The notes: a model not told the origin generated them from the sequence alone. A stretch of DNA of 64,000 bases from Geosiphon pyriformis (GCA_016748015.1 JAAOMT010000134.1:1632657-1696656), one strand, 5' to 3'. Counted from the stretch's first letter, positions 44,100 to 56,620 are shown. A program made the numbers and translations.

Positions 44100-44560
44100 A
44101 CGACTTATCCAGTTGCTGATAAGAATCATGTATTGGCATAAAATGTTGCATGTTTTTCCTTATCCAGGAATGTTGTTCCACATTCCTTCATAGAGTAATT
44201 GTTTCTCACAAGTGAGACATGGTTTGTTGTCCCACTTGTTTTGTTATTTTGAGTAGCCATATTGTTTTTGGTTGCATGGCTTGCAGTAATAGTGGGTTCA
44301 TGTCTAGTAATCTTTGTCAGATGTAATCTAAGCTCCCATGGAAGAAAGTTTCTTGCCACAATCTTGGCATTTGAGTGGAATATGTGGCAGTTGTTTTAAT
44401 GATTTATGTGAGTAAGATCTCTCTTAGCCACTAGTTATTTCTTCAGTTGTTGTGTTTTCTTCTGTTGTGTCCTCTTTCTTATCTTTCTCTTTATTATCTC
44501 AAGAAAGTACTGATAGTAGCTTATTGTGTTCGGTGTCAGCCCAGGAGACTTGATACACTT
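44100..44560 (-). pseudogene. A3 Cys-rich module, first clusters
   Basis: Minus-strand remnant matching A2 27598-27860: CQDCGKKLSSMGA, YYCKPCNQKQYGYSK, KPCLTC and MWNNIPG-like residues, then YQYMILISN up to the B2 insertion at 44100. Stops are frequent. The sequence resumes on the other side of B2 at 34242. Confidence 0.65.
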
Positions 44561-45225
44561 CTTAGGTAGGTTTTCTTTTTTTTTCTTTTAATTCAATCAG
44601 TGGTTTGTCATTGAGAGTGGTTTTGAAATAATCACAAGTGGCTGGCACACATGTGTGGTGGCCATTCTAGCTGAGTTGTAGTTCTTGGGTGTTTCAGTCG
44701 AGCACGGTGTTGGCTTTTAACAGCCAGTTGTTTCCAACAAGAGCCTGATACTGAGTTGCTTCCATTACCAATATTTTGATCAGTATTATGATGTTGTTGA
44801 CTTCAAATAGGAAGTTGTCTATTTCACTAATCAGAGTTTTGGTTGCTCTATCAGCAGTAATTATACGTATGCTGGCAGCATGATCAACTCAGTGACCTAA
44901 TTGGTTTATAAGTTGTTGTGTAATGATACTGCCAGCTGATTCACTGTCTAGGATCAGTTTAATGTGCTGCCCAGCAACTTTAGCATTGGTATATATCACA
45001 GTGATAGATTTTGATTCTAGGGTGACTTCACTGAATAGTGGCATTTCAATTGGTTTCTTGAATTCAAAAAAGAAGATAGCAGTAAGTGATTTGTCTTCTG
45101 TAATGGTTGCTGGCAGAATATTGTTGGTAAATGGTTTTTGGTTGACTTCTGATTTGTTGAATGTGGCATCTTCTGGGGTAATCAAGAGACTTAAATAGTT
45201 CTGGAAATTTGGGTTTTGGGTGTAC
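44561..45225 (-). pseudogene. A3 protease and Gag-protease junction
   Basis: The open part 45185-44889 has the junction segment and ITVIYTNAKVAGQHIKLILD followed by SESAGSIITQQL: DSG has become DSE. The remainder (ADRATKTLISEIDNF, YQALVGNNWLLKANTVL) is in broken frames to about 44640. Homologous to A2 26886-27233. The changed active site suggests an inactive enzyme. Confidence 0.75.
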
Positions 45226-46989
45226 TCAGTGCCTAAATTTTGTTGTTAAAATCCTGATGGTTGCATAGAGGAACTGGGAATCAGTTAATAAACTACCATT
45301 GACAATCTCCAACTTTGTTGTGTCAGTTTTGGCCTTTGGTTTCCATTTTGAGGTAAGTTTTGTGACAGTAGTTGAATTTGTTGGGGCTAATAAATTATCT
45401 GAGGCTGCAGCTAATAAATGGGTTGAAACTGCAATTGATAAACAATAAGTACTGAAAGCTGATAAATTGGTGGTTAATAGATTGGCTGTTGTGTCATAAG
45501 TAGGTAATTCAGTTGATATGGTGCTGGGTTGGGTTGATAATTTGGAGCTTGAAACTGGCAATCAGGATTTCAATATTGATTTCCCAATCGTGAATTATTA
45601 CTATAAATCAGTAGTCAGCTCTAATGTGGTCTTGTTTATCACAGTTATGGCAAACATGTATCTCTTGTTGCCATGGCTGATTTGATAATAATAATAATGA
45701 TGGACATGACTGATTTTGGAAATGATTCATGTTTCCTAAGTTATTGCGTCATTGTGGTAATTGATAAATTGGTCAGCTAAGTATCTTTCTAATTTCTGAT
45801 TAATTGAATTACTGAGTTGTTTCAATTTGGAATTCAAGTTAGATGATCCATTTATTATTAGGTTAACAGCTTGGGCATGGTTTGCTTCAAGTTCTGCCAA
45901 TACAAAATCTCTCACATTGGTGACTGTGTCCTGAAGAGTTTGTGAGTGCATTGGGCATACACGTTGAAAAAGACTACTGCACAGTTCATGAATGAACTGG
46001 TTTAGGATCTGTAGTGCTGTAAAATAATCAGCTTGAATGACTTGAATTTGGTGCAAGTTCTTGTGAAAGCATCCCAAGTAAGTAGTAACTGTTTCAGTTT
46101 CTCTCTGTTTGATTGTAGTAAAAGGGTTGGTTAGGTAATTAATACTGTTATTGTTACTAAAATATCTCAAGAATGCAATTTTAAATTCCTGGAATGTTTG
46201 AGGTTTAGTGGCTAAACTCTGATACCACAAGTTAGTCATATCCTATAGAAAATAGGGAATTGCTTAAAAGGCTTTGTTGTTATTCTATTTATTGGCTGTG
46301 ATGGCTTTTTTCACATCATTGAGCCATATTTAGGCATTGTCTTCTTTGCTGGTAAATTTTTCTATTTTGGCAATTGGAGCATAAGCCATTGGTTGTTATT
46401 GTGGTTGCTGTTGGATTTGTTGTTGGGGTAGTGGTTGTAGCTGTTGTTGCTGTTCAGTGATTGGTGGAACTGGTAGTGGATTGATCATGATTACTAAAGG
46501 TAAGTGTTGTTGATTATTAATGTCAGAATTTCAATTGTTTTGGTTTTTCAGGGTTTGATTAACCAGAGTCCCAATTTCTGGTTTTTCTAAGATCATGTTT
46601 TGGTTACTATTTTCCTGATTACTATCTTCTTCTTCTTCGGAGTCAGTTATTTCCCAAGAACTAATGGCTTCAAAATCTGGTTGTGGTAGTGGTGATTAAA
46701 TTTCTAATGGCATTGGGAATCGTGATTTAAATTCCTTAAAGTAATCGCCATATGTTCCTAGTAATTCTGTTTTCTTTTGTTTACTTTAGAACAAGATCTT
46801 ATTTAATAGTGTGATTGCATTTGTGGTGGACATGCCTGTTGATATTATATTGATAGTACTTCCAGGTATGTAATAATATGATGGATTGGCTGGAGAAACA
46901 AATCTTTGTTTCTTTCAAGTGAGTAGTTGGATTTGCTTTGGGGTTCTTGCTGGTGTTTGTAGCCTTCCTTTTTCTTTATCAGCAAATGT
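45226..46989 (-). pseudogene. A3 Gag, second part
   Basis: Contains the capsid-like domain (about 46395-45736: WYQSLATKPQTFQEFK, FLRYFSNNNSINYL, TTYLGCFHKNLHQIQ, LNQFIHELCSSLFQRVC), a CCHC remnant near 45620-45660 (CHNCDKQDHIRAD) and the Pro/Thr-rich tail at 45561-45226. A Pro/Gln-rich segment with repeated CAACAA codons lies at 46390-46480. The N-terminal domain is beyond the B3 insertion, at 56621-56927. Confidence 0.75.
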
Positions 46990-48000
46990 TGTTACCAGTA
47001 GAATTTTAGCTATTAATTAGCATGAAATTATCCTTATAATTCCTATTAGTAATTAACATATTAATATCAATTCAAATTATCACTTATTATTTAATCAATT
47101 TATCACATATCATGATTCAATTAATAATCTAATTAGTACAACAGAAAGTAAGATAATCAAATTACACAATACCCTGAACTTTGTAACATTCTAAAATTCG
47201 CCAAAATTTACAGAAATTCGCCGAAATTTATATGAAATTCGCCGAAATTTATAGAAATTCGCCGAAATTATGAATAATTTATCCAAATTAATCAATAGTT
47301 CAGCAAAATAACTTGTAGTTCATCAAAATGTATTTTTAGTTTGCCGAAATTTAAGCAAAAAGAAAAAGTGCAAGTTCATAGACTAGTACTACAACAAGTT
47401 GTATAAAAGAAGAGCTTTTCTCTTCAAGAAAATGTAACTTACTTTAGATTTATTACTTAGAACCATTCTTACACACACAAAAAGAAATAAATATCAAATA
47501 ATTTAAAAAACCAAATTCTTTAATTATTGCACTTAGAAAATCCCCAAAACCCAACTAACGTTTTTGAAATTGATTAGCTACCAATTTCAGTAAACTGTTA
47601 GTAACTCCAGGCCTGGATAGAAAACGTTTTCCTTGATAAAATCCTATTTCTTTTACATTTTTTTATTTTTATTTTTTTTTCTTATTACAATCATTAAGGT
47701 AGCCTACAGACAAGATTCTTGTAGAAGAGTTGACTTTCACAGCAAAGTAACTACACATTTTTAGTGAGCTTCCAGATGAGTAATTCCTGGAAAAGAATTG
47801 ACATTTACTACAACATAACTACATAAAATAACTGGCAAGGAATTGGCCATTCCACTTATAAGCCTAGCAGTTCAAATTATAGGAGATAATTTGAAGATAA
47901 ATTCAGTTATTGGAGGTTCAACTACTTCTAGAAAACGTGAATTTGCAACCAACAGACAGTTACAACATTCAAGAAAAGAGACCAAAAACCTCTGGTAACA
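46990..48000 (+). repeat. B3 5' LTR
   Basis: 1,011-bp LTR from TGTTACCAGTAG to CTGGTAACA. It retains the clearest CG-containing repeats of all B LTRs (47191-47272) and a TATAAAAG box at 47402-47409. A T-rich tract is at 47650-47690. Confidence 0.9.
47191..47272 (+). repeat. U3 tandem repeat AAATTCGCCGAAATTTA
   Basis: About four to five units of 17-22 bases, each with the near-palindrome TTCG-C-CGAA, lie some 130 bases upstream of the TATA box. Copies in the B1 LTRs (about 12826-12975 and 21805-21965) are decayed to TTTGCCAAA or TTCACCAAA; the B3 3' LTR (56170-56250) keeps them. They look like a promoter-proximal enhancer array. Confidence 0.65.
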
Positions 48001-48015
48001 TTTGGTGCTCTCTCA

Positions 48016-50099
48016 TGAAAATAACACAGCAAACAACAAACTTCAAAGTGGTAACCACACCAGACACAACAACTCTAAAGTATTATCAGTCAATTTACAT
48101 CCATTGCAAGCAGAGATTCAACATCCCAAATGGAATTGAAATTGTTGAAAGAACATTCTACCAATACATTGAAAACTGTATTAACAATTATCTTCTTGGA
48201 AATTACAATATTTCAGAAGTGAGAAGCAATCTCTACAATAATCTAGTACACTATTCACAATTGGGAACTGAAGACCTTAACAGTAAAACACTTGCCACCT
48301 ACTTTCAAGAACTCAATTACAACATTATTAAGTATTGTGAAGAAAAATACCCAGTACAGTCTAAATACTCTTTTGACTTTGAATCAAAAACAGAAACAGG
48401 CAACAAAGGCAAACAAAAAGTGAAACAACACTCAAAAACTGCTCCAAACACTCCAATACTATCAAAAACAACTGCCAAACACTTGCAAACATCTGAACAA
48501 GAAACCAGTGTGAAATTACCACTTTCTATCACACCATTTCCAATTTCACTTGCTTGACTACAAACACCAAATTCACTACTTAACTATTTCTCCAGACCAG
48601 AAGATTTTCAGTCACCTAGAAATTCTACTCAACAGCAGGAATCTATATCAACAAGCACCAATATTATTGAATACTTGCAGAAAAACGAAAATGATCATTC
48701 AGAAAATTTGGAAAGTGAAGAAACTGAATCAGAACAAAGAGAAGCCACAGAAAATGAAGAAGAAATAGCAACTGCTTACATTGCAAAGATTCCAGAATTC
48801 ATAAGTGAAGATAATGATACCAGTCCTCAAAAATGGCTTGACAAAGTTCAAAAAGCAGGAAATGCAAATGGTTGAATTGCAACAAGAATGCTTAAAGCAA
48901 TTCTCTACTTTTTTCAAGGAACAGCAGAAGAATGGTTTGAAAATTTAGAAGAACCATTTGAAAACTGGCAAGCATTCAAATATGCTTTTCTACAACAATT
49001 CACCAACAACAATACCTTTATCATTCTTAGAAACCACTTTCACAATATCAAACAAGAAACATCTGAAACTGTTATGACCTATCTTAGAAGATTTAATAAA
49101 CTTCTCAAATAAATCCAACAATTGGAAACCAATGATTACTATTCTGATGCTCAAATTCTGAATCAGTTTATAGCAAGGTTAAAAGACAAACTGATTAAGA
49201 AAGTCCATCTACATGCTCCAGCAGACTTAGCAACTGCTATTAGACATGCAAAGAGCTATGAAATGGCAATGGAAAAAGCAAATCACACCAAGCTTGTAAA
49301 CTTTGCAATTGAAGAAACCAGCTCAGCAGCTGAAGAAAAGATAGACCAACTCACAAAAAAGATTGAAAGCTACTTCACAAACCAACAACAACAGCAACAA
49401 CAACCACAAAGATATCAACCCCTATAATGACACAATCAAAACAATTTTGGATTACCATCCAACAACCAATCTCAAAATTGTCATTATTGTGGAATTCCAG
49501 AACACTGGAAATGAGATTGTAGAAAATTACAAAGAAACCAACAAAACAGAAGTAATCAATGTTACTCTTCACTACAACAATCTTATTACCAATCTCCACT
49601 ACCAACTTATTATTTACCAAGACCACAAAATCAAAACAGTTACTATTTACCAATTCTACAACCAATGCAGCAACAATATTAGCAACTTTTACCAATTCAG
49701 CCATATCAAACACCACCCACTCAACAATATCAAGTACCAGCAAGAAGATTGGTTCAACATAACCAATCCACACCCCAAAATCAATTGCAGAGTAACAACA
49801 ACAGAATCAATCCAAATAACCAGTTGGTTCTCCAAAATTCTGGTCAGCAAAGACCCAATTACTATCACACTCAACCCAGTTATCTTACAATACCAGAGGA
49901 ATCAAATTTTCTACAAACTGCACTTTCTGAAGGTGAAGTTGAAGCACCAAGATCAAATCCTTCCAACCATACCATTCTACCAGCTCAAATTGCCCAAAAT
50001 GCCAATCTGTGAGATATATTTCTATTTGAATTTGAAGCAAATGAATCATTATTTCTGCTTAGTAATGCAGCAGTCAATGAACAGAAAGCAATTACTGCT
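48016..50099 (+). pseudogene. B3 Gag polyprotein
   Basis: Here the ATG at 48016 is in frame with the N-terminal domain (MKITQQTTNFKVVTTPD, YYQSIYIHCKQRFNIPNG), open to 48557; the conserved GTG lies at 48048. The capsid-like domain is at 48750-49112 (TAYIAKIPEFISED, FKYAFLQQFTNNN), with TGG-to-TGA at 48874. The following part is at 49122-49427. The CCHC remnant at 49479-49520 (CHYCGIPEHWK-x-DC) has a TGA after Lys. A Gln/Pro-rich tail ends in ISEG-like LSEGEVEAPRSNPSNH before protease. Confidence 0.8.
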
Positions 50100-50480
50100 A
50101 TGTACACAGAAGCTACAGTGGAAGGAAAACTCGTTCACTTAATCTTAGATAGTGGATTAGCTGGAAGTATCATCACTTACCAGCTGATGCAACAACTTAA
50201 ACGAAACATAGACAAACCAGCTCAAACAGTTATTGTCACAGCTGATGGTATAAAGAAGACTCCAGTAGGAGAAATTGATGATTTCCCCTTTACAATTGAT
50301 GGAATTACCATTTCAGTTAAAGTTCTTGTTATGGATGCACCCCAATACCAAGCTCTAGTCGGAAATAATTGGCTTCTCAAAACCAATGCAAACCTGAACT
50401 GGGAAACTCAAGAACTTAAAATCTCATACCAAGGACAATATACCATAGTACCTGCAATCTGTGGTACCTTTAACAAATGA
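50100..50480 (+). CDS. B3 aspartic protease
   Basis: Open 126-residue retropepsin segment of Pol. DSG is intact at 50148-50156 (HLILDSGLAGSIITYQ), then VIVTADGIKKTPVGEIDDF and YQALVGNNWLLKTNANLNW. Compared with B1 it lacks the internal stops. It ends with a TGA after FNK, a site also TGA in B1 (16132 area), so that stop was inherited from a shared parent or arose at a common hot spot. Confidence 0.8.
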   Translation: MYTEATVEGKLVHLILDSGLAGSIITYQLMQQLKRNIDKPAQTVIVTADGIKKTPVGEIDDFPFTIDGITISVKVLVMDAPQYQALVGNNWLLKTNANLNWETQELKISYQGQYTIVPAICGTFNK

Positions 50481-50522
50481 TCAGAAAAAGCTCCAGTATT
50501 TGAATTTGAAGAAGAGAAGGAA

Positions 50523-51209
50523 ATGCCACTCACTGAAACCTACATGGCTCTTGGATCACCATCCAATTGGGCTGAGAAAACAAAACAAGAGATTTTTGAA
50601 GAATCAAGAGGATGGAAGAAAGTTAGATATTCCACACCAGAACCACGAAAAGAACCACCATACATTCCACTAAAATGCAAAGATTGCAAAAAGAAGCTTT
50701 TATCTATGGGAGTCTGTATTTCTCCAGAAGAGGAATACGAAACTCACACTTGTTACTTCTGCAAGGCATGTCATAAAGAACGATTTGGATTCCCAAAAAG
50801 AAGTAGAAAATGGGACAAAACTTCTTGCCTTACTTGTAGAGAAATACTACCAGAAGAATACAATTGGATTGATGTAACAATGAGAGAAGAAGTATGTGAT
50901 TAGACTTGTCAATATGCTCTATCAATTTCAGAAAAAGTCAGAAGAGGAACACCATTTGATGCAATATACAACAGTACTCTCAATAAACTTTACCACTACT
51001 CTCATAATGCTGAAATGATTTTTGACCTAGCAATGGCATTGATCAATGGAGCCACCCAAAAAGATGTCCACCAAATGAAAGAAGCTGAATACATTGAGTA
51101 TATCATGAAATTAGCTGAATTTGATTATGAAGATAAAGTAGAAACCTACCACTAAATTGCAAGCCACACATATCTGACCAAAGAAACTCAAATTCAATGA
51201 TTAGAGCAA
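50523..51209 (+). pseudogene. B3 Cys-rich module
   Basis: Open part 50523-50903 has all expected ligands: CKDCKKKLLSMGVC, CYFCKACHKERFGFPKR, CLTCREILPEEYNW and EEVC, then a TAG where B1 reads Gln. The remainder to 51209 (EKVRRGTPFDAIYNSTL, MIFDLAMALINGA) is closed by CAA-to-TAA and TGG-to-TGA. Same position as in B1 and B2, directly before the dUTPase. Probably metal-binding; no named family recognised. Confidence 0.65.
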
Positions 51210-52265
51210 ATGAACATTCAATTGTGTGAAAAATGTGTTATGCCTTGTGATGACCAATGGTGTTTAAAATGTTATGCTCTTAGCATTTCTCTGCCAGATG
51301 AGAATAATGAAAATAAAATCGAATTTGGAGTATCTGAACTAGTAGAAAAACTACCAACTACCTCCATCTATCTTCTTGAAAAGCAATTACCTCTATAACT
51401 TAAATATTTCAACAACTATGGCCAAGGAATCAGACCAGAAAAAGCACACGAAATTGATGCTGAATATGATCTAAAATACCCAGAAAAAAATACTTTGGTT
51501 CTCCAACCAAAGTCCTTAACAAAAATCAATCTCAAAATTGCTCTTGAAATTCCACCAGGAGCAATAGTTCAAATTGTCTTCAGATCATCATTGGCAAGCA
51601 AAGGAATCAATATTAGAGAAGGAATTATAGATGCAGGATACACTGGAAACATTACCATCATGTTACAGAATGAGACAAACAAACCATTCAAAATTGAACA
51701 TGCTGAAAAAATTGCTCAAGCAATTTACTTACTCTTAATCAACATTGCAGGTTTACAATTAGTAAACAACAGAGAACAATTGGGAAAAAGTGAAAAAGAA
51801 ACTTAAGGTTTTGGTTCAACTGGACGATTTACAGTTTCAATAAACATAGCTCTTAATACACAAAATAAATCTCACCAGATTCTTCAACTTCCCCAGCCAA
51901 TTACTATTTTATCTTTTGGAAAACATTACGAAATTTACATTTGCTCAAAACCCACCACTACACAACAAATCTTTGAATTCAATGAACAAATCTGTTTAAA
52001 ACATAAAATCTCAATTCCAAATGTTTATATTCCCAAAGGAATGAAAAAATTTTGAGTTATATTCTACAACTCCAATAATTATCTTATTGTCTTATTAAAC
52101 AAACTAGAGATTAGAATCATACACAGCAATATTTTTCAAGATAAAAACCCTTAAATTGTCTCTAATTTCATCGAAATTGTAAGGCACATTCTACTCCCAA
52201 ATCCAAATATCATTCTTACTACTGAAAACTACCACTTTTTGGAAGAAAAACTCTCTCGAATCAAC
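51210..52265 (+). pseudogene. B3 second Cys cluster, dUTPase and tail domain
   Basis: The cluster is CEKCVMPCDDQWCLKC (51222-51275). A TAA interrupts at 51399. The dUTPase follows: motif 1 DAEYDLKYP, motif 2 QIVFRSSLAS (Ser to Phe), motif 3 GIIDAGYTGNITIML with the catalytic Asp, motif 4 EKIAQAIYLLL, then motif 5 with TAA for Gln but the Arg codon CGA retained in STGRFTVS. The tail domain (NVYIPKGMKKF, NSNNYLIVLLNKLEI) lies at about 52018-52130. Motif 1 and 2 changes suggest an inactive enzyme. Confidence 0.75.
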
Positions 52266-53690
52266 ATGGATCCCTTAAAACCTCAACAACAAAGACAATT
52301 AAAACAATTGATAGCTGAATTTGCAGATATATTTGCAAAAGACAACAATAATCTGGGAAAAATGAATATGGTTCAACATCAGATCCATACAGGAGATGCT
52401 CTACCAAAACATTAGCAAGCTTACAGAATGCCACCTGCCAGCCACCAATTCATTAGAGAAGAAGTCCAGAGAATACTCAATAACGGATTGATTTAATCAT
52501 TAAGAAGTCCTTGGGCCTTACCATTAGTCCTTGTCAAAAAAAAAAATAGAAAAATCAGATTTTGTGTTGACTATTGCCAATTGAACAGTATAACAATTGG
52601 AGATGCCTACCCTCTTCCAAGAATTGATGGCATGCTAGATGCTCTAAGAAAAGCCAAGTTCTTCTCAATTTTAGACTTGGAAAGTGGATACTGACAAGTC
52701 GAAATGGACCCAAAAGACCGACCCAAAACAGTATTTACCATCCAAGAAGGAAACTATGAGTTCAATGTTATGCCTTTTGAACTTTGCAATGCACCAGCAA
52801 CATTCCAGTGACTCATGGATGTTGTATATGAAGAACTCTTGTGACAATCAGTAGTTGTCTATCTTGATAACACTGATGTATATTCACCAAGCTTTGAGAC
52901 TCATCTTATCCACCTGCAAGAAGTTTTTCAATGATTATGGAAAGCAAAATTGAAGTTAAATATTGAAAAATGTTACTTTGGAAAAACAAGCTTAATCTTC
53001 CTCAGACATATTGTTAACAAAGATGGAGTCAAACCAAATTCTAGAACAATCAGTGCTGTCAAAAACTTTCAAACTCCCAGAAATACCACAGAACTACAAG
53101 GATTTGTAGGATTAGCCTCTTACTATCGAAAATTTATAAAAAGATCTCAAAAATTGCCAAACCACTCAATTATCTTATCAACAAAAACATACCATATAAA
53201 TAAACTGAAGAACAACAAAAAGCTTTTGAAACTCTCAAAACAAAATTGACAACAGCCCCATTTCTTGCTTATCCAGACTTCAATAAACAATTCCAATTAG
53301 CCACTAATGCTTCACACATAGTATTTGGTGCCATCTTATCACAATTGGATGAAAATGGCCAGGAACAAGTTATCACCTATGTCAGCAGAACACTCAAGCC
53401 AACAGAACCCAAATATAGCTCAACTGAATTAGAAGCTGCTGCAGTCATCTGAGCTCTCAAACACTTTCAACAATACCTGAAGAATGGAAAAGAATTTGAC
53501 ATAATAACTGACAATATTGGCCTCAAATGGCTTAATAAAAAGAAAACTAAACAAAGTGCTAAACAGTCTCAATGGAATGACTTTTTAGCAGACTACAGAT
53601 ACATTGTACATCACAAACCAGGAAAACTACACACCAATGTTGATAGCCTTTCAAGAATAAGACAATATTAATACCAACATCAACACCAAC
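52266..53690 (+). pseudogene. B3 reverse transcriptase and RNase H
   Basis: RT from the LKQLIAEFADIFAKDN segment through KIRFCVDYCQLNSITIGD, LDLESGY and [13 protein letters not shown]. The catalytic box reads YLDN at about 52861-52872 (GAC to AAC), removing a metal-binding Asp. The connection is at 52950-53249 and RNase H at 53246-53690 (QLATNASHIVFGAIL, TYVSRTLKPTEPKY, FDIITDNIGLKWLNK). Numerous TGA and TAA codons occur. Homologous along its whole length to B1 17951-19324. Confidence 0.8.
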
Positions 53691-53738
53691 AAAACACCAA
53701 CAAACTTAACAGCAAAACAAACAACAAAATCAACAACA

Positions 53739-55120
53739 ATGGATCCAGAAAACTACAACAACATCAAAAACTATTTGGAGACTCTCACCATGCTAGAAAA
53801 TTGGTTTCCAAGTGAAAAACATCAATTACAACACCAATCCAAACAATATTTTATACACCACAACAAAATCTATTACAAAAATCGTAAAAACCCAAACCAA
53901 CCACTCAGATTAGTACAGGAAAATGAAAAAGAAACAATTCTATATAACATGCACACAGATTCTTCTTCAGCACACTTGGGAAGAGATGGAACAATTCAAA
54001 AAACTCTTGAACATTATTTTTGGCTTCACATGCAAAAAGACATTTGACAATATATAGAATCTTGTGATAGTTGTCAAAGAAGAGAAGGAACTCGCTCTAC
54101 AGAACCTTTAAATCCAATCAAAGTTGGACAACCTTTTGACAGAGTTGGAATTGATTTAGTTGGACCATTACCTATTACAACCCAAGGAAATCGTTATATT
54201 GCAGTTGCAGTGGATTATCTTACCAAATGGCTTAAAGCTAGAGTCATCCAAAGAGCAGATACAAAATCAGTAACAAATTTCATCTATGAAGACATTATTT
54301 GTAGACATAGATGTCCAATTGAACTCTTATCTGATCAAGGAACACATTTTGTGAACAACTTGATACAAGAAATTTGTGAACAATTCAATGTCAAAAGACC
54401 TCTATTATCACCTTATTACTTTCAAACAAATAAACTTGTAGAATGTTTCAACAGAATATTGTGTGAATCTCTAGCCAAAGTCTCAACAGACTTTGAATAG
54501 GAATGGAATATCTTTATTCCATTAGTGTTACTAGCATACAGAATACTAAAACAAGATACTATGAAACACACACCATTTGATCTTACTTATGGAAAGACAG
54601 CAATATTACCAATTAATTTTACAGTGGAAACATATTCTGTGCAACCAATTAATGAAGAGAACTTGCAAAAAACACTCCAAAAAAGGGCCTACACTCTTCT
54701 TAGTACACTGGAAGGAAAAAGAAGAATAGCAGCAACTCATATTGAACATTCCCAAGCTTAACAAAAAAAAAGACATGACAACAAATTACCACCCATAACC
54801 AATGAATTTAAAATAGGAAATAAAGTTCTCTTACACAGAACTAAGGCTGAAAAACAATGGAATGGGAAATTTGAAAACAAATGGGATGGACCATTTTATA
54901 TTCATGAAATTTTAAACAATGGATCATACAAGTTAAGACTTAATGACAAAGTACTAGCAAAAGTTGCACATAGAAATAGATTAAAACACTATCATTCCAA
55001 AAACAATCCTGAACCATTAATTTCACAAATTGGTACACATTTTCCTTTAATTAATCTTGAAGATATTCCTCAAAATTTAGAACCAATAATTATAATAGAA
55101 CAACAACCAAAACTTAAACA
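53739..55120 (+). pseudogene. B3 integrase
   Basis: Open part 53739-54047 carries the zinc-domain start (HLGRDGTIQKTLEHYFW). The CDSCQRREG pair, the first core Asp (GIDLVGPLPITT) and the part 54210-54500 with LLSDQGTHFVNN and LVECFNRIL follow. The C-terminal segment (54525-54761 and onwards) ends with FYIHEILNNGSYKL after WDGPF. A TGA in KDI-x-QYIES and TAG in FE-x-EWN disrupt it. The structure equals that of B1. Confidence 0.8.
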
Positions 55121-55278
55121 CTTAATTCAACATAATTTTACAATAATTTTTAATAACACACAAAAGACAAAAATAATAAATAATTACAAAACACCCAAAA
55201 CCCAAAAACAAATAAAACCCCAGACCCAAAAAAATATTTTTCTTTATTGTCTCTTTTCACTAATTAGTCAATTTTATC

Positions 55279-55986
55279 ATGATTATTCCCCGAAATATTC
55301 AACAAATATCCCAAAAATTAATGTTAGCCTTAAAAACACTTCTTGACTTATTCATAACAATTAATGAAAGTCAAATCAATTACATTCAGAAAGAAACCAC
55401 AGCCCCAGTAATAAATAATTCTCAGAACTATTACTTCTATAGAAGAAAAACAAGAAGTCACTTTGAGAATAAGTTACCAAAACTTTTGAAGCAGGCACTA
55501 AAAGAAAACTTTTTATCTGCCCCTATTAAGATTTCACCAAATGCCACAATATAACAAAAATTTCTACTATTACTTAATAAACAGAACAATGAACATATCC
55601 TTATATTTAAATATTTCTGCATTAGAAAAACACTTTATGAACAAAAACTAGAACTTGAAGCAACAAATACCACCCCAGAAGCCATACAAAAACAAATTTA
55701 CAATGAATTCAAGACAGCAGCTGGATCAACAAACACTTGCTACAAACTTAGAGCAGCTTTTAGACTCTATAACTTGTTTAATACTTGTGAAAATGTTCTA
55801 CAAAGCCCAATACTTTAACCATTAAAAATACAATACATTGGAAAGCTCACAAAACTGAAATTTCAACAATTTTCAGAGCAAATCACTTCAATCATCTTGG
55901 ACCACTATCTTGACATTACAGATAGTGCTTGGACTTTAATGGAGCTTAGTCTTAAGAAGGAGGTTATGTTATCAGTAGAATTTTAG
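55279..55986 (+). pseudogene. B3 third ORF, unknown function
   Basis: Starts MIIPRNIQQISQKLMLALK (ATG conserved with B2), is open for 91 codons, then a TAA for Gln, and continues with RKTLYEQKLELEATN, NTCYKLRAAFRLYNLFNTC and IGKLTKLKFQQFSEQITSIIL to a stop inside the LTR at 55984-55986. Substitutions relative to B1 are scattered, but the frame has only two stops over about 235 codons. No signal peptide or membrane helix. Confidence 0.6.
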
Positions 55987-56620
55987 CTATTAATTAGCAT
56001 GAAATTATTCTTATAATTCCTATCAGTAATTAACATGTTAATATCAATCCAAATTATCACTTATTATTTAATCAATTTATTACATATCATGATTCAATTA
56101 ATAATCTAATTAGTACAACAGAAAGTAAGATGATCAAATTACACAATACTCTGAACTTTGTAACATTCTAAAATTCGCCGAAATTTACAGAAATTCGCCG
56201 AAATTTATATGAAATTCGCCGAAATTTATAGAAATTCGCCGAAATTATGAATAGTTCATCCAAATTAATCNNNNNNNNNNNNNNNNNNNNCTCTTTTTTT
56301 CTTATTACAATCATTAGAGTAGCCTACAGACAAGATTCTTGTAAAAGAGTTGACTTTCACAGCAAAATAACTACACATTTTTAGTGAGCTTCCAGACAAG
56401 CAATTCCTGGGAAAGAGTTGATGTTTACTATAATGTAACTACATAAAGTAACTGGCAAGGAATTGGCTATTCCACTTATAAGCCTAGCAGTTCAAATTAT
56501 AAAAGATAATTTAAAGATAAATTCAGTTATTGAAGGTTCAACTACTTCTAAAAAACGTGAATTTGCAACCAACAAACAGTTACAACATTCAAGAAAAGAG
56601 ACCAAAAACCTTTGGTAACA
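55967..56620 (+). repeat. B3 3' LTR, incomplete
   Basis: From TGTTATCAGTAG to TTGGTAACA, 654 bp including 20 N; the paired 5' LTR is 1,011 bp, so about 360-380 bases including the TATA box are missing at the gap. The TTCGCCGAA repeats (56170-56250) end just before the gap, and the T-rich tract resumes just after it. Confidence 0.85.
56271..56290. other. Assembly gap (20 N)
   Basis: Placeholder run of N within the B3 3' LTR. Comparison with 46990-48000 indicates that the real missing length is larger than 20 bases. Confidence 0.95.

Larger units (their letters stand above)
46990..56620 (+). mobile_element. Element B3: family B Ty3/gypsy retrotransposon, with assembly gap
   Basis: Element of at least 9.6 kb inserted in A3 Gag, with LTRs at 46990-48000 and 55967-56620. 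Flanks ATGT (46986-46989) and ACGT (56621-56624) form a 4-bp duplication differing by a CpG-to-TpG change. Internally it is closest to B1, with the same order of domains. A run of 20 N in the 3' LTR marks a gap. Confidence 0.9.
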
